Shown here one piece after another: positions 26,885 to 36,774 of a stretch of 64,000 nt of DNA. A model generated the notes under the pieces. It was not told the DNA's origin, ran no database searches, and saw only the letters and a program-made list of their open reading frames with translations. Origin of the DNA: Peptoniphilus phoceensis (lineage in GTDB: Bacteria; Bacillota; Clostridia; Tissierellales; Peptoniphilaceae). The stretch is from assembly GCF_001517665.2 (NCBI RefSeq), contig NZ_LN999807.1, forward strand, positions 147,788 to 211,787, given 5' to 3'. Position 1 is the first letter of the stretch, and the number at the start of each line of letters is the position of its first letter. Position numbers and translations under genes: made by a program.

Positions 26885-26914
26885 AAAATGGCCTCCCTAT
26901 GGAAGCCATTTTTT
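26885..26914. terminator. Bidirectional terminator
   Basis: AAAATGGC and GCCATTTT arms with a 12-nt loop lie between the secreted protein and the convergent methyltransferase gene. Confidence 0.78.
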
Positions 26915-26922
26915 AATGTATT

Positions 26923-27648
26923 TTATTTTTGTGCGACTATTGTATATCTCGAAGTTTTATCACTTACTTCTTTAAATTCATAATCATCATAAACTTCTAT
27001 TTCTTTACAGCCAATTTCTTCTAAAAATTTTTTTACATAGGAAAGGTCGTATGCCCTCTCAAGGTGTTCTTCATAAAATCTCTTATAATTGTTGTCATCA
27101 GTATTTCTGAAAAAATTAACTCCATAAGTGTTTAATTTCTTTTCTTCATCAAAAATATTTTCCCAAATATAAAAGACGTCTTCAACTTCATCGACAGTTA
27201 CTGGATCAATATTTTTAAACTTGTACTCAGTATTTAGGTCGAATATAAAAATTCCACCTTCTCTTAAATGCTCGAAAGCTGATTTTAGAGCTGACTCAAA
27301 ATCTTCTTTTTCTGTTAGATAATTTAAGCTGTCGCCTACAGAAACAATTGCATCATAAGTTGATGGAGCAGAAAAATCTGCCATATTTTGTTTAAATAGT
27401 TTTAAATTTCTACTTCTAATTTTATTTTCACAAACACTTAACATATCTTCTGACAAATCAAAGGCGTGGACTTTGTAGTCCTTGACCAACTTTTCTGTCA
27501 GTCCTCCTGTCCCACAAGCCATTTCCAAAATTAAGTTAGCTTCTAGAGATTTTTCCCCTAGAAGCTCTCTTATAAATTTATAAATTTTTTCATAATCAAG
27601 ATCATACATGAGCTTGTCGTAAAAATAAGCAAAATCTCCGTACATCAT
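26923..27648 (-). CDS. Class I SAM-dependent methyltransferase
   Basis: A 241-residue cytoplasmic protein with the Rossmann-fold SAM motif LILEMACGTGGLTEKL, the acidic strand HAFDLSEDML that binds the SAM ribose, and post-motifs YDAIVSVGDSLNYL and GIFIFDLNTEYKF. The substrate is unknown; similar proteins are often paired with housekeeping genes in Clostridia. It overlaps the sirtuin gene by 4 bp, so the two are co-translated. Confidence 0.9.
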   Translation of the reverse strand: MMYGDFAYFYDKLMYDLDYEKIYKFIRELLGEKSLEANLILEMACGTGGLTEKLVKDYKVHAFDLSEDMLSVCENKIRSRNLKLFKQNMADFSAPSTYDAIVSVGDSLNYLTEKEDFESALKSAFEHLREGGIFIFDLNTEYKFKNIDPVTVDEVEDVFYIWENIFDEEKKLNTYGVNFFRNTDDNNYKRFYEEHLERAYDLSYVKKFLEEIGCKEIEVYDDYEFKEVSDKTSRYTIVAQK

Positions 27649-28382
27649 GATCTAATTTCAATCTCCTTTAAAATTTCTTGAAGAACTTTTGACGAATTTT
27701 CATGGAAAACAAAATCTGCTCGCCTGTCCATTGGTGTAGGATCATTGTTTATTATAATTAAATGATCAACATAATTTGGCAAGAAATTTACTGGAGAAAC
27801 TGTAAGAGATGAGCCCACAACAATTAAGGTATCAGTTGAATCAAGTTCTCTTGCTCCTCTTTCAAAATCATCTGGCATCATATCGCCAAACATCACAACA
27901 TTTGGTCTTATTACTCCGCCACATGAGTCACATTTAGGTGGGATTTCTCCACTTTCAACTTTTTCACGCATTAGGGCAAAGGGATATTCTTTTCCACAAT
28001 TCATACAATGAGTGCCACGAGTTTCTCCGTGAACTTCATAAATATTTTTTGAACCTGCCTTTGCGTGAAGGTTATCTATATTTTGTGTAATAATTCCAGA
28101 TAAATATCCAAGCTCTTCCATCTTTGCAAGGGCCTTGTGGCCATCATTGGGTTCTTGGTCATTTAAGTCTTCTAAAATTTTATAGCCTTCTTTATAAAAA
28201 ATTTCTGGATGATTTATTAGTCTGTCCTTTGAAAGGGCAAGTATTGGATCCATCTTGGAATAATATCCAGTAGATGATCTAAAATCAGGAATGCCTGAAT
28301 CTGTAGAAATTCCTGCACCTGTTAGGGCAAAAACTTTTTTTGATTTTAAAATTAATTCTGCTGCTTCTTTTATTTTATCCAT
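27645..28382 (-). CDS. cobB: NAD-dependent protein deacylase (sirtuin)
   Basis: The sirtuin core is complete in 245 residues: the NAD-binding GAGISTDSGIPDFRS, TQNIDNLH, the catalytic histidine in VHGE, the structural zinc site CMNC...CDSC, and VVVGSSLTVSPVNFLP. It removes acyl groups from lysines using NAD and makes nicotinamide. It lies between a CPBP-type membrane protein and a methyltransferase on the same strand. Confidence 0.95.
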   Translation of the reverse strand: MDKIKEAAELILKSKKVFALTGAGISTDSGIPDFRSSTGYYSKMDPILALSKDRLINHPEIFYKEGYKILEDLNDQEPNDGHKALAKMEELGYLSGIITQNIDNLHAKAGSKNIYEVHGETRGTHCMNCGKEYPFALMREKVESGEIPPKCDSCGGVIRPNVVMFGDMMPDDFERGARELDSTDTLIVVGSSLTVSPVNFLPNYVDHLIIINNDPTPMDRRADFVFHENSSKVLQEILKEIEIRS

Positions 28383-28394
28383 AATCCCATCTCC

Positions 28395-29309
28395 TTAAAA
28401 AACAATGTAGTGATAGATGAAATACAAAATCACAAGGGCAATTAGGGGAACAAAGTTAAATAAATCTATCCCCTCAACATCTCTATATCTGATTTTTACT
28501 TCCTTGCATTTATTATTTTCTTCCTTTAAACTTTTTAAAATCAACCTACTAAGTATAAATGAAAAAATTGAAAGAAGAACTAAAATAATAATAATTGAAA
28601 GTTCAAGAGATCCAATTTCGCGTGTAAATTTTGTCTGTCTCAAAAAGTCAAAAAGTCTTTCATTTAAGTATCTAGCTGTCAAAACTGCAATGACATTGTT
28701 AATAAAATGTGCAACAATTGCAGGGATAATTGAACCCGTGTATTCAATTAAACTTGCAAACAAAAGTCCCAACAAAAAAGGTGCAATAAAGTTTTGTATG
28801 TCGAAGTGGAATAAAGCAAATACAAGTGCCGAAACTACTATGGCAAATCTTTCTCCATAGACATTATAGGCATTTGTAAGTGTCCCTCTAAAGAAAACTT
28901 CTTCACAAATTGCTGGCACAAGGCACATAAAAATCAAATAATTTAAAATAGGAACATTTTGTAGCATTATTTCCATGGGGAAATTTTTATATTCAATAAA
29001 ATTTGAAAGTAGGGATAAAAATACTCCATTTAATAAGAGAATCACTGGGTAAATTAAAACAACTAAAATAATTGTCTTCCCCAAACTCTTAAAAGAAACT
29101 TTCTTTATTTTTAAAACCTCTTTTACATCTCCAGTTGAAGAAATGAGAAGGGCTGGTAGCAAAACTATTAAAGTTTCTGTTATAAAAGTTCCCCAAAAGC
29201 TAAAACGCTCCTGAATATTAAAACCAATTGTCAAAAAAATAATTGCAAGCACAAGTGTCAAAGAGTTGACACTCATGACATTTAAATTTTTCTTTTTATA
29301 AGTTCTCAT
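28395..29309 (-). CDS. CPBP-family intramembrane metalloprotease
   Basis: A polytopic membrane protein with the CPBP/Abi motifs EEVFFRG, FALFHFD and HFINN, which hold the glutamate and histidines of the active site. Members cleave prenylated or small peptide substrates, or act in bacteriocin self-immunity. The open frame reaches back to 29360, well inside hpt, so an internal start is more likely: ATG 29309 overlaps hpt by 14 bp, and ATG 29276 is the next option. The true start is uncertain. Confidence 0.85.
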   Translation of the reverse strand: MRTYKKKNLNVMSVNSLTLVLAIIFLTIGFNIQERFSFWGTFITETLIVLLPALLISSTGDVKEVLKIKKVSFKSLGKTIILVVLIYPVILLLNGVFLSLLSNFIEYKNFPMEIMLQNVPILNYLIFMCLVPAICEEVFFRGTLTNAYNVYGERFAIVVSALVFALFHFDIQNFIAPFLLGLLFASLIEYTGSIIPAIVAHFINNVIAVLTARYLNERLFDFLRQTKFTREIGSLELSIIIILVLLSIFSFILSRLILKSLKEENNKCKEVKIRYRDVEGIDLFNFVPLIALVILYFIYHYIVF

Positions 29310-29823
29310 TTTTTTCTTTATATGTGTAAATGTAAGGGACATTTCTGTAGTGGTCGCCATAATTTAGTCCATAACCAACTATAAAAATATCATCAATTTC
29401 AAATCCAACATAGTCAGCACTTACATCTGCCTCTCTCCTTGAAGGTTTATCAAGCAAGACACAAGTCTTTAAAGATTTTGGATTTTTTTCCTTTAATTTT
29501 TCTTTCACTGCATAAAGTGTGTTTCCAGTATCTAAAATGTCATCGACTACAAGCACATTTCTACCTTCAATATCTGTTCTAAGGTCAGTCAAAAATCTAA
29601 CTTCACCGCTAGAACTTTCGCTGTGTCCATAACTTGATGTTGTAAGAAAATCTATCTCTACTAATTTATCTATCTCTCTAACTAAGTCTGCGGCAAAAAT
29701 AAAACTTCCTCTCAAGAGGGAAATAACTACGAAATCATCTTCAAAGTCCTTTTCAATTCTCTTGCCCAAACTTTCTACTTTTTCTTTAATCTCTTCACGA
29801 GAAAATAATATTTCCTTTTCCAT
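29296..29823 (-). CDS. hpt: Hypoxanthine phosphoribosyltransferase
   Basis: Purine salvage enzyme that makes IMP or GMP from the base and PRPP. The PRPP-binding motif VLVVDDILDTGNTL and the flexible-loop and substrate segments (DFLTTSSYGHSESSSGEV, YVGFEIDDIFIVGYGLNY) are standard. The 175-residue length is normal. First gene of the run with the CPBP protease, sirtuin and methyltransferase. Confidence 0.94.
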   Translation of the reverse strand: MEKEILFSREEIKEKVESLGKRIEKDFEDDFVVISLLRGSFIFAADLVREIDKLVEIDFLTTSSYGHSESSSGEVRFLTDLRTDIEGRNVLVVDDILDTGNTLYAVKEKLKEKNPKSLKTCVLLDKPSRREADVSADYVGFEIDDIFIVGYGLNYGDHYRNVPYIYTYKEKNENL

Positions 29824-29920
29824 AATTCCTCCAAATACATTATATCAAAAAATGCCAAAAATTCATCTTTAATTGCCATTATAAGCCTGGCTTTGGTATA
29901 ATTACTTGGAAGGTGATCTT

Positions 29921-30448
29921 ATGAAAAAAAGTTCTTTTGAACTTGCATTAAATAAATTATTAATTTTATATGTGATAGATAATTTCAACCACAGATTGAA
30001 AGAAAATGACCTTAGCTATTTTGTACTTAACATTGAACTCTTTAATTATTTTTACTTTAAACAATATTTAAAAGAGTTAGAATCAACAGGACTTGTCCTT
30101 TTTGATAGTGAGAAAAAATATTATTTGTCAGAAGATGGACAAAACACACTAAATATTTTCTACGAACAAATCCCTGAAGACAATATAAAATTTTTAGACG
30201 AGAAAATGGAAAACTATCGTCACGAACTTCTCTTAAAAAATTCTATTTTGACAAAAGTTTTTGACAAAGATGGAACTTCTTATGTGAACTTAAAAATAAA
30301 AGACGACGAAATTGATGTCCTTGATCTTAAAATTGAAGCATCAGATTCCACAATGGCAAAAAAAATCTCTTCAAACTTTAAAAAAAATCCAGAAGAAATT
30401 TATTCCAAAATATTAAAAATTTTAACAGAGGACACATCAGAAGAATAA
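29921..30448 (+). CDS. DUF4364-family protein (probable winged-helix regulator)
   Basis: The ATG at 29921 follows GGAAGGTGATCTT and gives a 175-residue protein. The N-terminal LALNKLLILYVIDN...YFYFKQYLKELESTGLVLFDSEKKYYLSEDGQNTL is a winged-helix-like block of the DUF4364 family, found as stand-alone putative regulators in Clostridia. The C-terminal half is acidic and lysine-rich. An IS element begins exactly at its stop codon. Targets unknown. Confidence 0.78.
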   Translation: MKKSSFELALNKLLILYVIDNFNHRLKENDLSYFVLNIELFNYFYFKQYLKELESTGLVLFDSEKKYYLSEDGQNTLNIFYEQIPEDNIKFLDEKMENYRHELLLKNSILTKVFDKDGTSYVNLKIKDDEIDVLDLKIEASDSTMAKKISSNFKKNPEEIYSKILKILTEDTSEE

Positions 30449-31145
30449 ATAAAAATCCACCGGCGTAGCCGGTGGTTTTGCTTTTGCGGTCCAAAGGACC
30501 TTTTTTGCTAGCTGCGTCTCAAGGACGCTTGTGGTTTACCACTTGCAATTACTACTAGCTAACCCCTAAAGGGGTCTGTGTTGTCCATTGTTATCTGACC
30601 ACTTAATTCATCCTCTTTAAGTTGGTTATGAATATACTCTTTTATTGCTTTTGTATTTTTTCCTGCTGTATCTACATAGTATCCTCGGCACCAAAATTGC
30701 CTTCCTCTGTATTTGTATTTTAAGCTACCCCACTTATCGTATATCATAATACTGCTTTTGCCTTTTAAAAATCCCATAAAACTAGATATACTCAATTTTG
30801 GTGGTATTTCTAACAACATGTGCACGTGATCTGGACAAACTTCTGCTTCTATTATGTTAACTCCTTTCCAGTTGCAAAGCTCTCTTAATATTGCACCTAT
30901 TTCTAATCTTTTGCTTCCGTAAAATACTTTTCTTCTATATTTCGGAGCGAACACTACATGATATTTACAATTCCATTTTGTATGTGATAGACTATGTGTA
31001 TGATTTAAATTCATAAAAAACCTCCTGTTATTTTTGTGTTCTGGTAAACCACAATTTATTTTAACATGGAGGTCTTTTTTTATTAGTTTTTCATCGCTAA
31101 AGCTAAATTGAACCCCTGGTCTAACCAGGGGTATTCTAATTACAA
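30448..31145 (-). mobile_element. IS200/IS605-family insertion sequence, copy 1
   Basis: The 698 bp shared with the copy at 44099-44796 show no differences that I can see. There are no terminal inverted repeats. Instead each end has hairpins: CCACCGGC/GCCGGTGG at the 3' side of the transposase and CCCCTGG/CCAGGGG at the 5' side, as in single-strand transposing IS200/IS605 elements. It carries tnpA but no tnpB. The left end abuts the DUF4364 stop codon; the right end abuts the T-tract of the sensor-kinase terminator. Confidence 0.93.
30559..31014 (-). CDS. tnpA: IS200/IS605 transposase TnpA (Y1 HUH)
   Basis: A 151-residue HUH endonuclease: the histidine pair sits in DHVHMLLEIP and the catalytic tyrosine in RGYYVDTAGKN near the C-terminus. 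It cuts and joins single-stranded DNA at the element's hairpins. The ATG at 31014 has a strong AGGAGG upstream; the longer open frame to 31161 runs outside the element and is not used. Same sequence as the copy at 44210. Likely active. Confidence 0.95.
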   Translation of the reverse strand: MNLNHTHSLSHTKWNCKYHVVFAPKYRRKVFYGSKRLEIGAILRELCNWKGVNIIEAEVCPDHVHMLLEIPPKLSISSFMGFLKGKSSIMIYDKWGSLKYKYRGRQFWCRGYYVDTAGKNTKAIKEYIHNQLKEDELSGQITMDNTDPFRG

Positions 31146-31168
31146 CAAAAAAGGACCACATGGGTCCT
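31146..31168 (-). terminator. Terminator of the pst/two-component operon
   Basis: On the minus strand AGGACC and GGTCCT arms are followed by six T residues. Insertion-sequence copy 1 starts right after this T-tract. Confidence 0.75.
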
Positions 31169-31202
31169 ATTTTTGTGAGAATTTATAAATTAGAAGTGTA
31201 TC

Positions 31203-32873
31203 TTATTTTAACTTTTTTAAAAGAATTTCAAAACTTGTTCCTTCTCCTAATTCTGAAGAAATTTTTATTTTTCCACCAATATTTTGTATAACGTGTTTTA
31301 CAATGGAAAGACCAAGTCCAGTTCCTCCAACTTTTCTTGACCTAGACTTATCAACTCTATAAAATCTTTCAAAAATCCTTGCTAGGTCTTCTTGCGGAAT
31401 CCCTATGCCAGTATCTTTAATTATTATTTTACAAGTATTCGCATCTTCAGAAATTTTTATATCAAGTCTTCCACTATCCTTATTGTACTTAATTCCATTA
31501 TTTATTAAATTAGAGAAAAGTTCCCAAATCATAGTTCTATTTTCAAAAACTGATCCTGAACCTTCTAGATTTACATAGATATTTTTTTCTTCTATTAAAC
31601 TTTTATATCCCTTTAGAATTTCTGCAATTAATTCTTTTAGGTCAATCTCTTCTTTATCAAAATCCCCAGCATGTTCAAGTCCAGAAATTTTCATAATGTC
31701 TTCCACAAGACTTAAAAGTCTTTTAGAATCATCATAAATTAATTTGTAAAAACCTTCCTTGTCCTTGTCTTCAACAAGATCATTCAAAAGAAGTTCTGAA
31801 AATCCAGAAATAGATGTAAGTGGAGTTTTTAACTCATGACTCACATTTGAAGAAAATTCTTCACGAAGTCTTGTGGCTTTAATTTCTTCTGTTTCATCTA
31901 TAAAAAGAATCAAAAGTCCTCTAACTTTTTTATCTTCAAATACTGGATTGACATAGCATTTGTATTCTCTATCGCCAATCTTTGTTATAGCTTCGCAGCT
32001 TTTTCCCTTTAAGGCTTCATCTGCCATATTTAAAATATTTTCATCTCTTATAAGATTTATAATATTTTCACCGAGAATATCCCTTTTAGAATTAAATATT
32101 TCTCTAGCAGAATCATTTACTGTCAAAAGATTTTTATTTTCATCCACAATAACAAGAGATTCTTTCATATTTTTTAGGATTGTATTTATTGTGTCCCTTT
32201 CTCTTGCAATTTCCTTGTAACTTTCCTCAATAGTCATATTTTGTTTCTTTATTTTATTAATAAATGGGGAAATTTCCGGAAGCTTATTTGTGTCAACATT
32301 AAGTAAATCTTCTTCCAAATTATTTAGAGGATCAAAAGTCTTTTTAGTAAGTTTTTGTGAAACAACAGTTGCAATTAAAAACACTAAAAGAGACATTAGA
32401 ATATCAAAAGGAAGAACCTTTGTAAAAGCTCCAATTAGGTTATCCATCTCTCTTGAAATCCTAATCATGTTGCCATCATCTAATCTAAGGCTCACATAAT
32501 AAAGATCCTTTGATAAGGTGTTAGAATACCTTTCCACTTGTGCATAGCCAAGCTTTTTTGCCTTAATAACTTCAGGTCTATCCTTGTGAGATGGTAAAAA
32601 TCTAACATCTTTTTTAGAATCGTAGAGAACTTCTCCGTCATCTTTTATCAAAGTAATTCTAAAATCCATTCTCTTTTTTGCAAGAGATTCTAAATAATTT
32701 TTGTCATCTTCAACTTTATTTAAAGTTTCTCCCATAGTTATTACAATATTCCTTAGATCTTCATTTGACCTTTTTGCATAAACAGAATAATAAATGAACA
32801 TGGAAGCAATTGTTGATAGAAATAAAGTTAAGAGAGATATTCCAAGGAGATACCTGAAAAATCTTTTTTTCAT
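31203..32873 (-). CDS. Membrane sensor histidine kinase of the phosphate operon (PhoR/PnpS type)
   Basis: A 556-residue kinase: membrane helices near residues 7-29 and 148-168 bracket an extracytoplasmic sensor region; a PAS domain follows (about 230-330); then the dimerisation helix FSSNVSHELKTPLTSISGF with the phospho-accepting histidine, and the ATPase domain with NLINNGIKYNKDSGRLD, DTGIGIP and GGTGLGLSIV. It ends the pstSCAB-phoU-regulator operon, 2 bp after the response regulator, and should sense phosphate status together with Pst and PhoU. It resembles WalK and PhoR, which share this architecture; the operon favours PhoR. Confidence 0.93.
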   Translation of the reverse strand: MKKRFFRYLLGISLLTLFLSTIASMFIYYSVYAKRSNEDLRNIVITMGETLNKVEDDKNYLESLAKKRMDFRITLIKDDGEVLYDSKKDVRFLPSHKDRPEVIKAKKLGYAQVERYSNTLSKDLYYVSLRLDDGNMIRISREMDNLIGAFTKVLPFDILMSLLVFLIATVVSQKLTKKTFDPLNNLEEDLLNVDTNKLPEISPFINKIKKQNMTIEESYKEIARERDTINTILKNMKESLVIVDENKNLLTVNDSAREIFNSKRDILGENIINLIRDENILNMADEALKGKSCEAITKIGDREYKCYVNPVFEDKKVRGLLILFIDETEEIKATRLREEFSSNVSHELKTPLTSISGFSELLLNDLVEDKDKEGFYKLIYDDSKRLLSLVEDIMKISGLEHAGDFDKEEIDLKELIAEILKGYKSLIEEKNIYVNLEGSGSVFENRTMIWELFSNLINNGIKYNKDSGRLDIKISEDANTCKIIIKDTGIGIPQEDLARIFERFYRVDKSRSRKVGGTGLGLSIVKHVIQNIGGKIKISSELGEGTSFEILLKKLK

Positions 32874-32874
32874 T

Positions 32875-33555
32875 TTATTCCTCCCTAGTCAGCATGTATC
32901 CAATACCTCTAACGGTCTTAATACATCTTCTCTTGTCGCCTAATTTATCTCTAATTAATTTTATATGCATATCAACTGTTCTAGTTTCTCCCTCATAGTC
33001 ATATCCCCAAATTTCTGTAAGAAGTTTTTCACGAGAGATAACTATATCCTTGTTTAAAATTAAATATTTTAAAACTTCATATTCCTTTAAACTAAAATCA
33101 ACTTGATTTCCATCAATTGTCACAGACCTATTCTTATCCTTTATGACAATACCATTAAAGTCTAAGACACTACCGTCAATTATTTCTTTTCCAGCACGTC
33201 TTTCCACTGCTCCAACTCTAGATAAAAGTTCCATAACAGAGAAAGGTTTTTTAATATAATCATCTGCTCCCTTATCAAGAGCAGAAATAACATCATATTC
33301 AGAAGTCTTGGCAGTGATCATAATAACCCAAACATTTTTTGTGTCTTCTCTCTCCCTAAGCCTCTTTAAAATTTCTAAACCGTCCATGTCTGGAAGCATG
33401 ATATCAAGTAAAACTAAGTCAGGCTTATCTTCTTCTAGGACCTTAAAAAAATCCTTTCCCCTTTCAAAAGCCCTGACCTCATATCCCTTTGTCTTTAGAG
33501 AATATTCTATTAACTTTAAAATCGATGTGTCATCTTCAACAAGATAAATTAACAT
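32875..33555 (-). CDS. OmpR-family response regulator of the phosphate operon (PhoB/PnpR type)
   Basis: The receiver domain starts IYLVEDD, with the phospho-acceptor Asp in LVLLDIMLPDMDG and a conserved Lys in KPFSV. The C-terminal winged helix has the RTVDMHIKLIRDKLGDKRRCIKTVRGIGYML signature. The ATG at 33555 follows AAGGA and gives 226 residues; an in-frame start 21 bp earlier is less likely. It is the expected binder of the Pho box upstream of pstS. Confidence 0.93.
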   Translation of the reverse strand: MLIYLVEDDTSILKLIEYSLKTKGYEVRAFERGKDFFKVLEEDKPDLVLLDIMLPDMDGLEILKRLREREDTKNVWVIMITAKTSEYDVISALDKGADDYIKKPFSVMELLSRVGAVERRAGKEIIDGSVLDFNGIVIKDKNRSVTIDGNQVDFSLKEYEVLKYLILNKDIVISREKLLTEIWGYDYEGETRTVDMHIKLIRDKLGDKRRCIKTVRGIGYMLTREE

Positions 33556-33590
33556 AAAATCATCCTTATTAATCAATTGAATTTATAAAA

Positions 33591-34220
33591 CTAGCCTTCA
33601 ATAGTGAAAATAACCCAGTGAGCGATGTTTACTCCATGATCGGAAATTCTCTCCAAATATTTTGCAATCATTATAAAATCAATTGCAGCAGCTGGGTCAA
33701 AATCTGACTTTATTATATCAATTAATTGGTCTCTTATCATTACAAAATAATTATCAACTATGTCATCTTCCTTGTCGATTTTTTTTGCAGCTTCAAGATC
33801 TAGATTTACAAAGGCATCAATGGATTTATTTAAAAGTTCCACTGTTGCATCAGCCATTTTCTTTATTAAAGGGAAACTAAGTGTGTCATAATTATTTGGA
33901 AGACTCATGCAGATTTCTGCAATATCTCTTGCATTATCGCCAATTCTCTCTAAGTCTGTAATCATTTTTAAAGCAGAAGAAACCCTCCTAAGGTCGCTAG
34001 CTGCTGGTTGTTGCTCTACAAAAATTTTAAGGCATTGTTTTTGAATTATATCCTCATATTCGTCAGTTCTCTCTTCGTCATGGACAACTTCTTCTGCAAT
34101 GCTTTCTTCTTTTTCATCTAAAAGTGAAATTGCTTTTTTTATGGCACTTTCATTTAAACCAGCCATTTCTATAAGCAAATCATTTAACTTTCTTAATTCA
34201 TCATCAAATCTTTTTCTCAT
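33591..34220 (-). CDS. phoU: Phosphate transport regulator PhoU
   Basis: A 209-residue all-helical protein made of two three-helix bundles, with the repeated metal-binding motifs ERIGDNARDIAE and ERISDHGVNIAH. PhoU links the Pst transporter to the histidine kinase and represses the Pho response when phosphate is plentiful. It overlaps pstB by 1 bp. Confidence 0.95.
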   Translation of the reverse strand: MRKRFDDELRKLNDLLIEMAGLNESAIKKAISLLDEKEESIAEEVVHDEERTDEYEDIIQKQCLKIFVEQQPAASDLRRVSSALKMITDLERIGDNARDIAEICMSLPNNYDTLSFPLIKKMADATVELLNKSIDAFVNLDLEAAKKIDKEDDIVDNYFVMIRDQLIDIIKSDFDPAAAIDFIMIAKYLERISDHGVNIAHWVIFTIEG

Positions 34221-34975
34221 TAACCGAACCTTCCTGTTACATATAGTTCTGTCTTTTCTTCCTTTGGATTTGTAAAAATATCAACTGTATTTCCCTTTTC
34301 CACAATTACACCATTTAAGAAGAAGGCTGTTTCATCAGAAATTCTTGATGCTTGTTGCATATTGTGAGTTACCATAACAATTGTGTATTGATCCTTTAAT
34401 TCCTGTGCTAAGTCTTCGATTTTCCCTGTTGAAATTGGGTCAAGAGCAGAAGTTGGTTCGTCCATTAAGATAACTTCTGGATTTACTGCAAGAGCTCTCG
34501 CTATGCAAAGTCTTTGTTGTTGTCCACCAGATATTGAAAGGGCAGATTTTTTTAAATCATCTTTTACTTCTTCCCAAATAGCAGCTTGTTTAAGTGAAGA
34601 CTCAACAATTTCGTCAAGCTCAGCCTTATTTTTTATGCCATGTGTCTTTGGACCATAGGCAATATTTTCATAAATGCTCATTGGGAAAGGATTTGGTTGT
34701 TGAAATACCATTCCAACTCTTTTTCTCAAACTATTTACATCATAATTTTTGGCGTAGATGTCCTCGCCATCAAGTCTAATATCTCCCTCTATCTTGCAAC
34801 CCACTACAAGGTCGTTCATTCTATTTAAACACTTTAATAGAGTGGACTTACCGCAACCAGAAGGTCCAATAAAGGAAAGAATTTCTCTTTCTTTTATGTC
34901 TAAGTTTATATTGTGAAGAGCCTGAAAATCTCCATAATAAAGATCTAGGTCTTTTACGCTCATTTTTGTATTCAT
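34220..34975 (-). CDS. pstB: Phosphate ABC transporter ATPase PstB
   Basis: ABC ATPase of 251 residues with the Walker [11 protein letters not shown]-loop [18 protein letters not shown] typical of PstB, signature [17 protein letters not shown], Walker [15 protein letters not shown] and the H-loop VTHNMQQA. It powers phosphate import through PstA and PstC. Confidence 0.97.
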   Translation of the reverse strand: MNTKMSVKDLDLYYGDFQALHNINLDIKEREILSFIGPSGCGKSTLLKCLNRMNDLVVGCKIEGDIRLDGEDIYAKNYDVNSLRKRVGMVFQQPNPFPMSIYENIAYGPKTHGIKNKAELDEIVESSLKQAAIWEEVKDDLKKSALSISGGQQQRLCIARALAVNPEVILMDEPTSALDPISTGKIEDLAQELKDQYTIVMVTHNMQQASRISDETAFFLNGVIVEKGNTVDIFTNPKEEKTELYVTGRFG

Positions 34976-35856
34976 TATTCAACCTCTCTTAGTTTGTCTG
35001 CAAGTTTTGTTGAAAACCAATTTATAATTAAGACAAGAATCAAAAGAATCATACCTGTTGCATAAGCTTCTCCAACGTGTTTTCCTTCAGATGAAAGCAC
35101 ATACATGTGTAGAGCCAAAGTTCTTGATGATGCCTTTAATGTAGTTGGAAGTGATGTCGCTGTTCCCAAAGTGTACATTAGTGCAGCTGTTTCTCCAACT
35201 ACACGACCAACAGATAAAATTATTCCTGATAAAATCCCTGGAATTGCTATGGGAAGCACTACCTTAAAAATTGTTCTAAGCTTTCCTGCACCAAGAGCAA
35301 GAGATCCTTGTCTTACTGATGGATGAACGGATTTTAGTGCTTCTTCAGTTGATCTTATTATAATTGGTAAAATCATTATAGAAACTGTTAGAACTCCAGA
35401 AATTACTGAAAATCCCATCTTTAGTTTTAATCCAAAAAATAACATACCAAATAATCCATAGACTATAGATGGAATACCTGCAAGAGTTTCAGTTGCAAGT
35501 CTTATTGCTCTTACTAGTTTATTTTCTACACGAGTGTATTCAACTAGGAAAATAGCAGTGAAAATTCCAATAGGTGATGCAAGTAAAATTGAAAGGACAA
35601 CTGTTAGTAATGTAGTTATAATAGCAGGACCCATGGATAAATTTTCTGTTGTGTAATTTAGAGATAGCATCTTTGGACTAAAAGACATGGCTCCCTTTAA
35701 GACAACAAAGACAACTATAAAAACTAAAATTGCAAGAGTCATTGCAGAAAAAAGTCTAGTTGTTATTCTATAAAAAGATACTTTTCCAATAAAGTGTAGA
35801 CCTAGGATAGACAAAATTAAAACTGCTATAAGTCCAAGACCAATATATTTAATCAT
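34975..35856 (-). CDS. pstA: Phosphate ABC transporter permease PstA
   Basis: A 293-residue permease with six membrane helices and the EAA-type coupling motif [24 protein letters not shown]. The conserved [16 protein letters not shown] lies in the middle. GGAGAG precedes the ATG. It overlaps pstC by 8 bp and pstB by 1 bp. Confidence 0.95.
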   Translation of the reverse strand: MIKYIGLGLIAVLILSILGLHFIGKVSFYRITTRLFSAMTLAILVFIVVFVVLKGAMSFSPKMLSLNYTTENLSMGPAIITTLLTVVLSILLASPIGIFTAIFLVEYTRVENKLVRAIRLATETLAGIPSIVYGLFGMLFFGLKLKMGFSVISGVLTVSIMILPIIIRSTEEALKSVHPSVRQGSLALGAGKLRTIFKVVLPIAIPGILSGIILSVGRVVGETAALMYTLGTATSLPTTLKASSRTLALHMYVLSSEGKHVGEAYATGMILLILVLIINWFSTKLADKLREVE

Positions 35857-36757
35857 TTTTTTCTCTCCTATTCTTAACTATAAAAAAGCTTGTATTTATT
35901 ATTAAAATAAATACAAATAGGACTCCAGCTGTGGCTATTAGAGCTTGTCTGTGGTCGCCTGCAGCATAAGCCATTTCAAGTACAATATTTGTAGTCATAG
36001 TTCTAATTCCTTTTAAAGGGTTTAGAGTAAGTCTTGTTTGGTTTCCTGCAACAAGGATTACTGCCATAGTTTCGCCAATAGCACGGCCAATTCCAAGAAT
36101 AATTCCTGCAAAAATCCCTGATCTTGCAGCTGGTATCATAACTCTTGTTATAGTCTCATCATGAGTTGCACCAAGAGAAAGTGATCCTTGATAAAAAGAT
36201 TTTGGCACTGTTCTAAGTGACGCTTCTGCCATAGAAATTATTGTAGGAAGAATCATTATTAAAAGTAAGACTGATGCACTTAAAATATTCATCCCAGTTC
36301 CACCAAAAAGACTTTTATTAATAGGAACAATAATTGTCAAGGCAAAGAAACCGTAGACAATTGAAGGTATACCTGTCATTAAATTAAGTCCTGGTTTTAA
36401 AATTCTATAAAATTTCTTTGGACAATCAAATGCCAAGTAAGCAGCAACCATTATAGAAACTGGCACAGCAGCTATACATGATAGAGCTGTAATAATAACT
36501 GAGCCAAGTATCATTGATAAGATTCCATAAGTTGGCGGTTGATTCATAGGTGCCCAAGAATCATTAAATAAAAATTCCTTTACTCCTACCTTGCCAAAGA
36601 AGGCAAGAGAATCTTTAAAGATAAAGACACAAATTAAGAGTAAGAAGAATATTGAAAGAACAGAACAAATTAGGAAGAAATACTTAGATATTTCTTCCCA
36701 TGAAAATGTCCTGGTCCTCTTGTCTTCTCGAGGGGCCTTTATATTAATATTTTCCAT
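35849..36757 (-). CDS. pstC: Phosphate ABC transporter permease PstC
   Basis: Permease of about 302 residues with the PstC signature [19 protein letters not shown] and the coupling loop KSFYQGSLSLGATHDETITRVMIP. The ATG at 36757 is chosen because AAAGGAAATG lies just upstream and it falls after the pstS stop; the open frame to 36796 would overlap pstS. It partners with PstA. Confidence 0.94.
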   Translation of the reverse strand: MENINIKAPREDKRTRTFSWEEISKYFFLICSVLSIFFLLLICVFIFKDSLAFFGKVGVKEFLFNDSWAPMNQPPTYGILSMILGSVIITALSCIAAVPVSIMVAAYLAFDCPKKFYRILKPGLNLMTGIPSIVYGFFALTIIVPINKSLFGGTGMNILSASVLLLIMILPTIISMAEASLRTVPKSFYQGSLSLGATHDETITRVMIPAARSGIFAGIILGIGRAIGETMAVILVAGNQTRLTLNPLKGIRTMTTNIVLEMAYAAGDHRQALIATAGVLFVFILIINTSFFIVKNRREKND

Positions 36758-36774
36758 TTCATTTCCTTTGCATT

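Noticed and set aside
30451-30480. Hairpin CCACCGGC/GCCGGTGG after the DUF4364 gene, which looks like its terminator
   Set aside because: The same hairpin is inside the second insertion-sequence copy at 44102, so it belongs to the insertion sequence end, not to the host gene.
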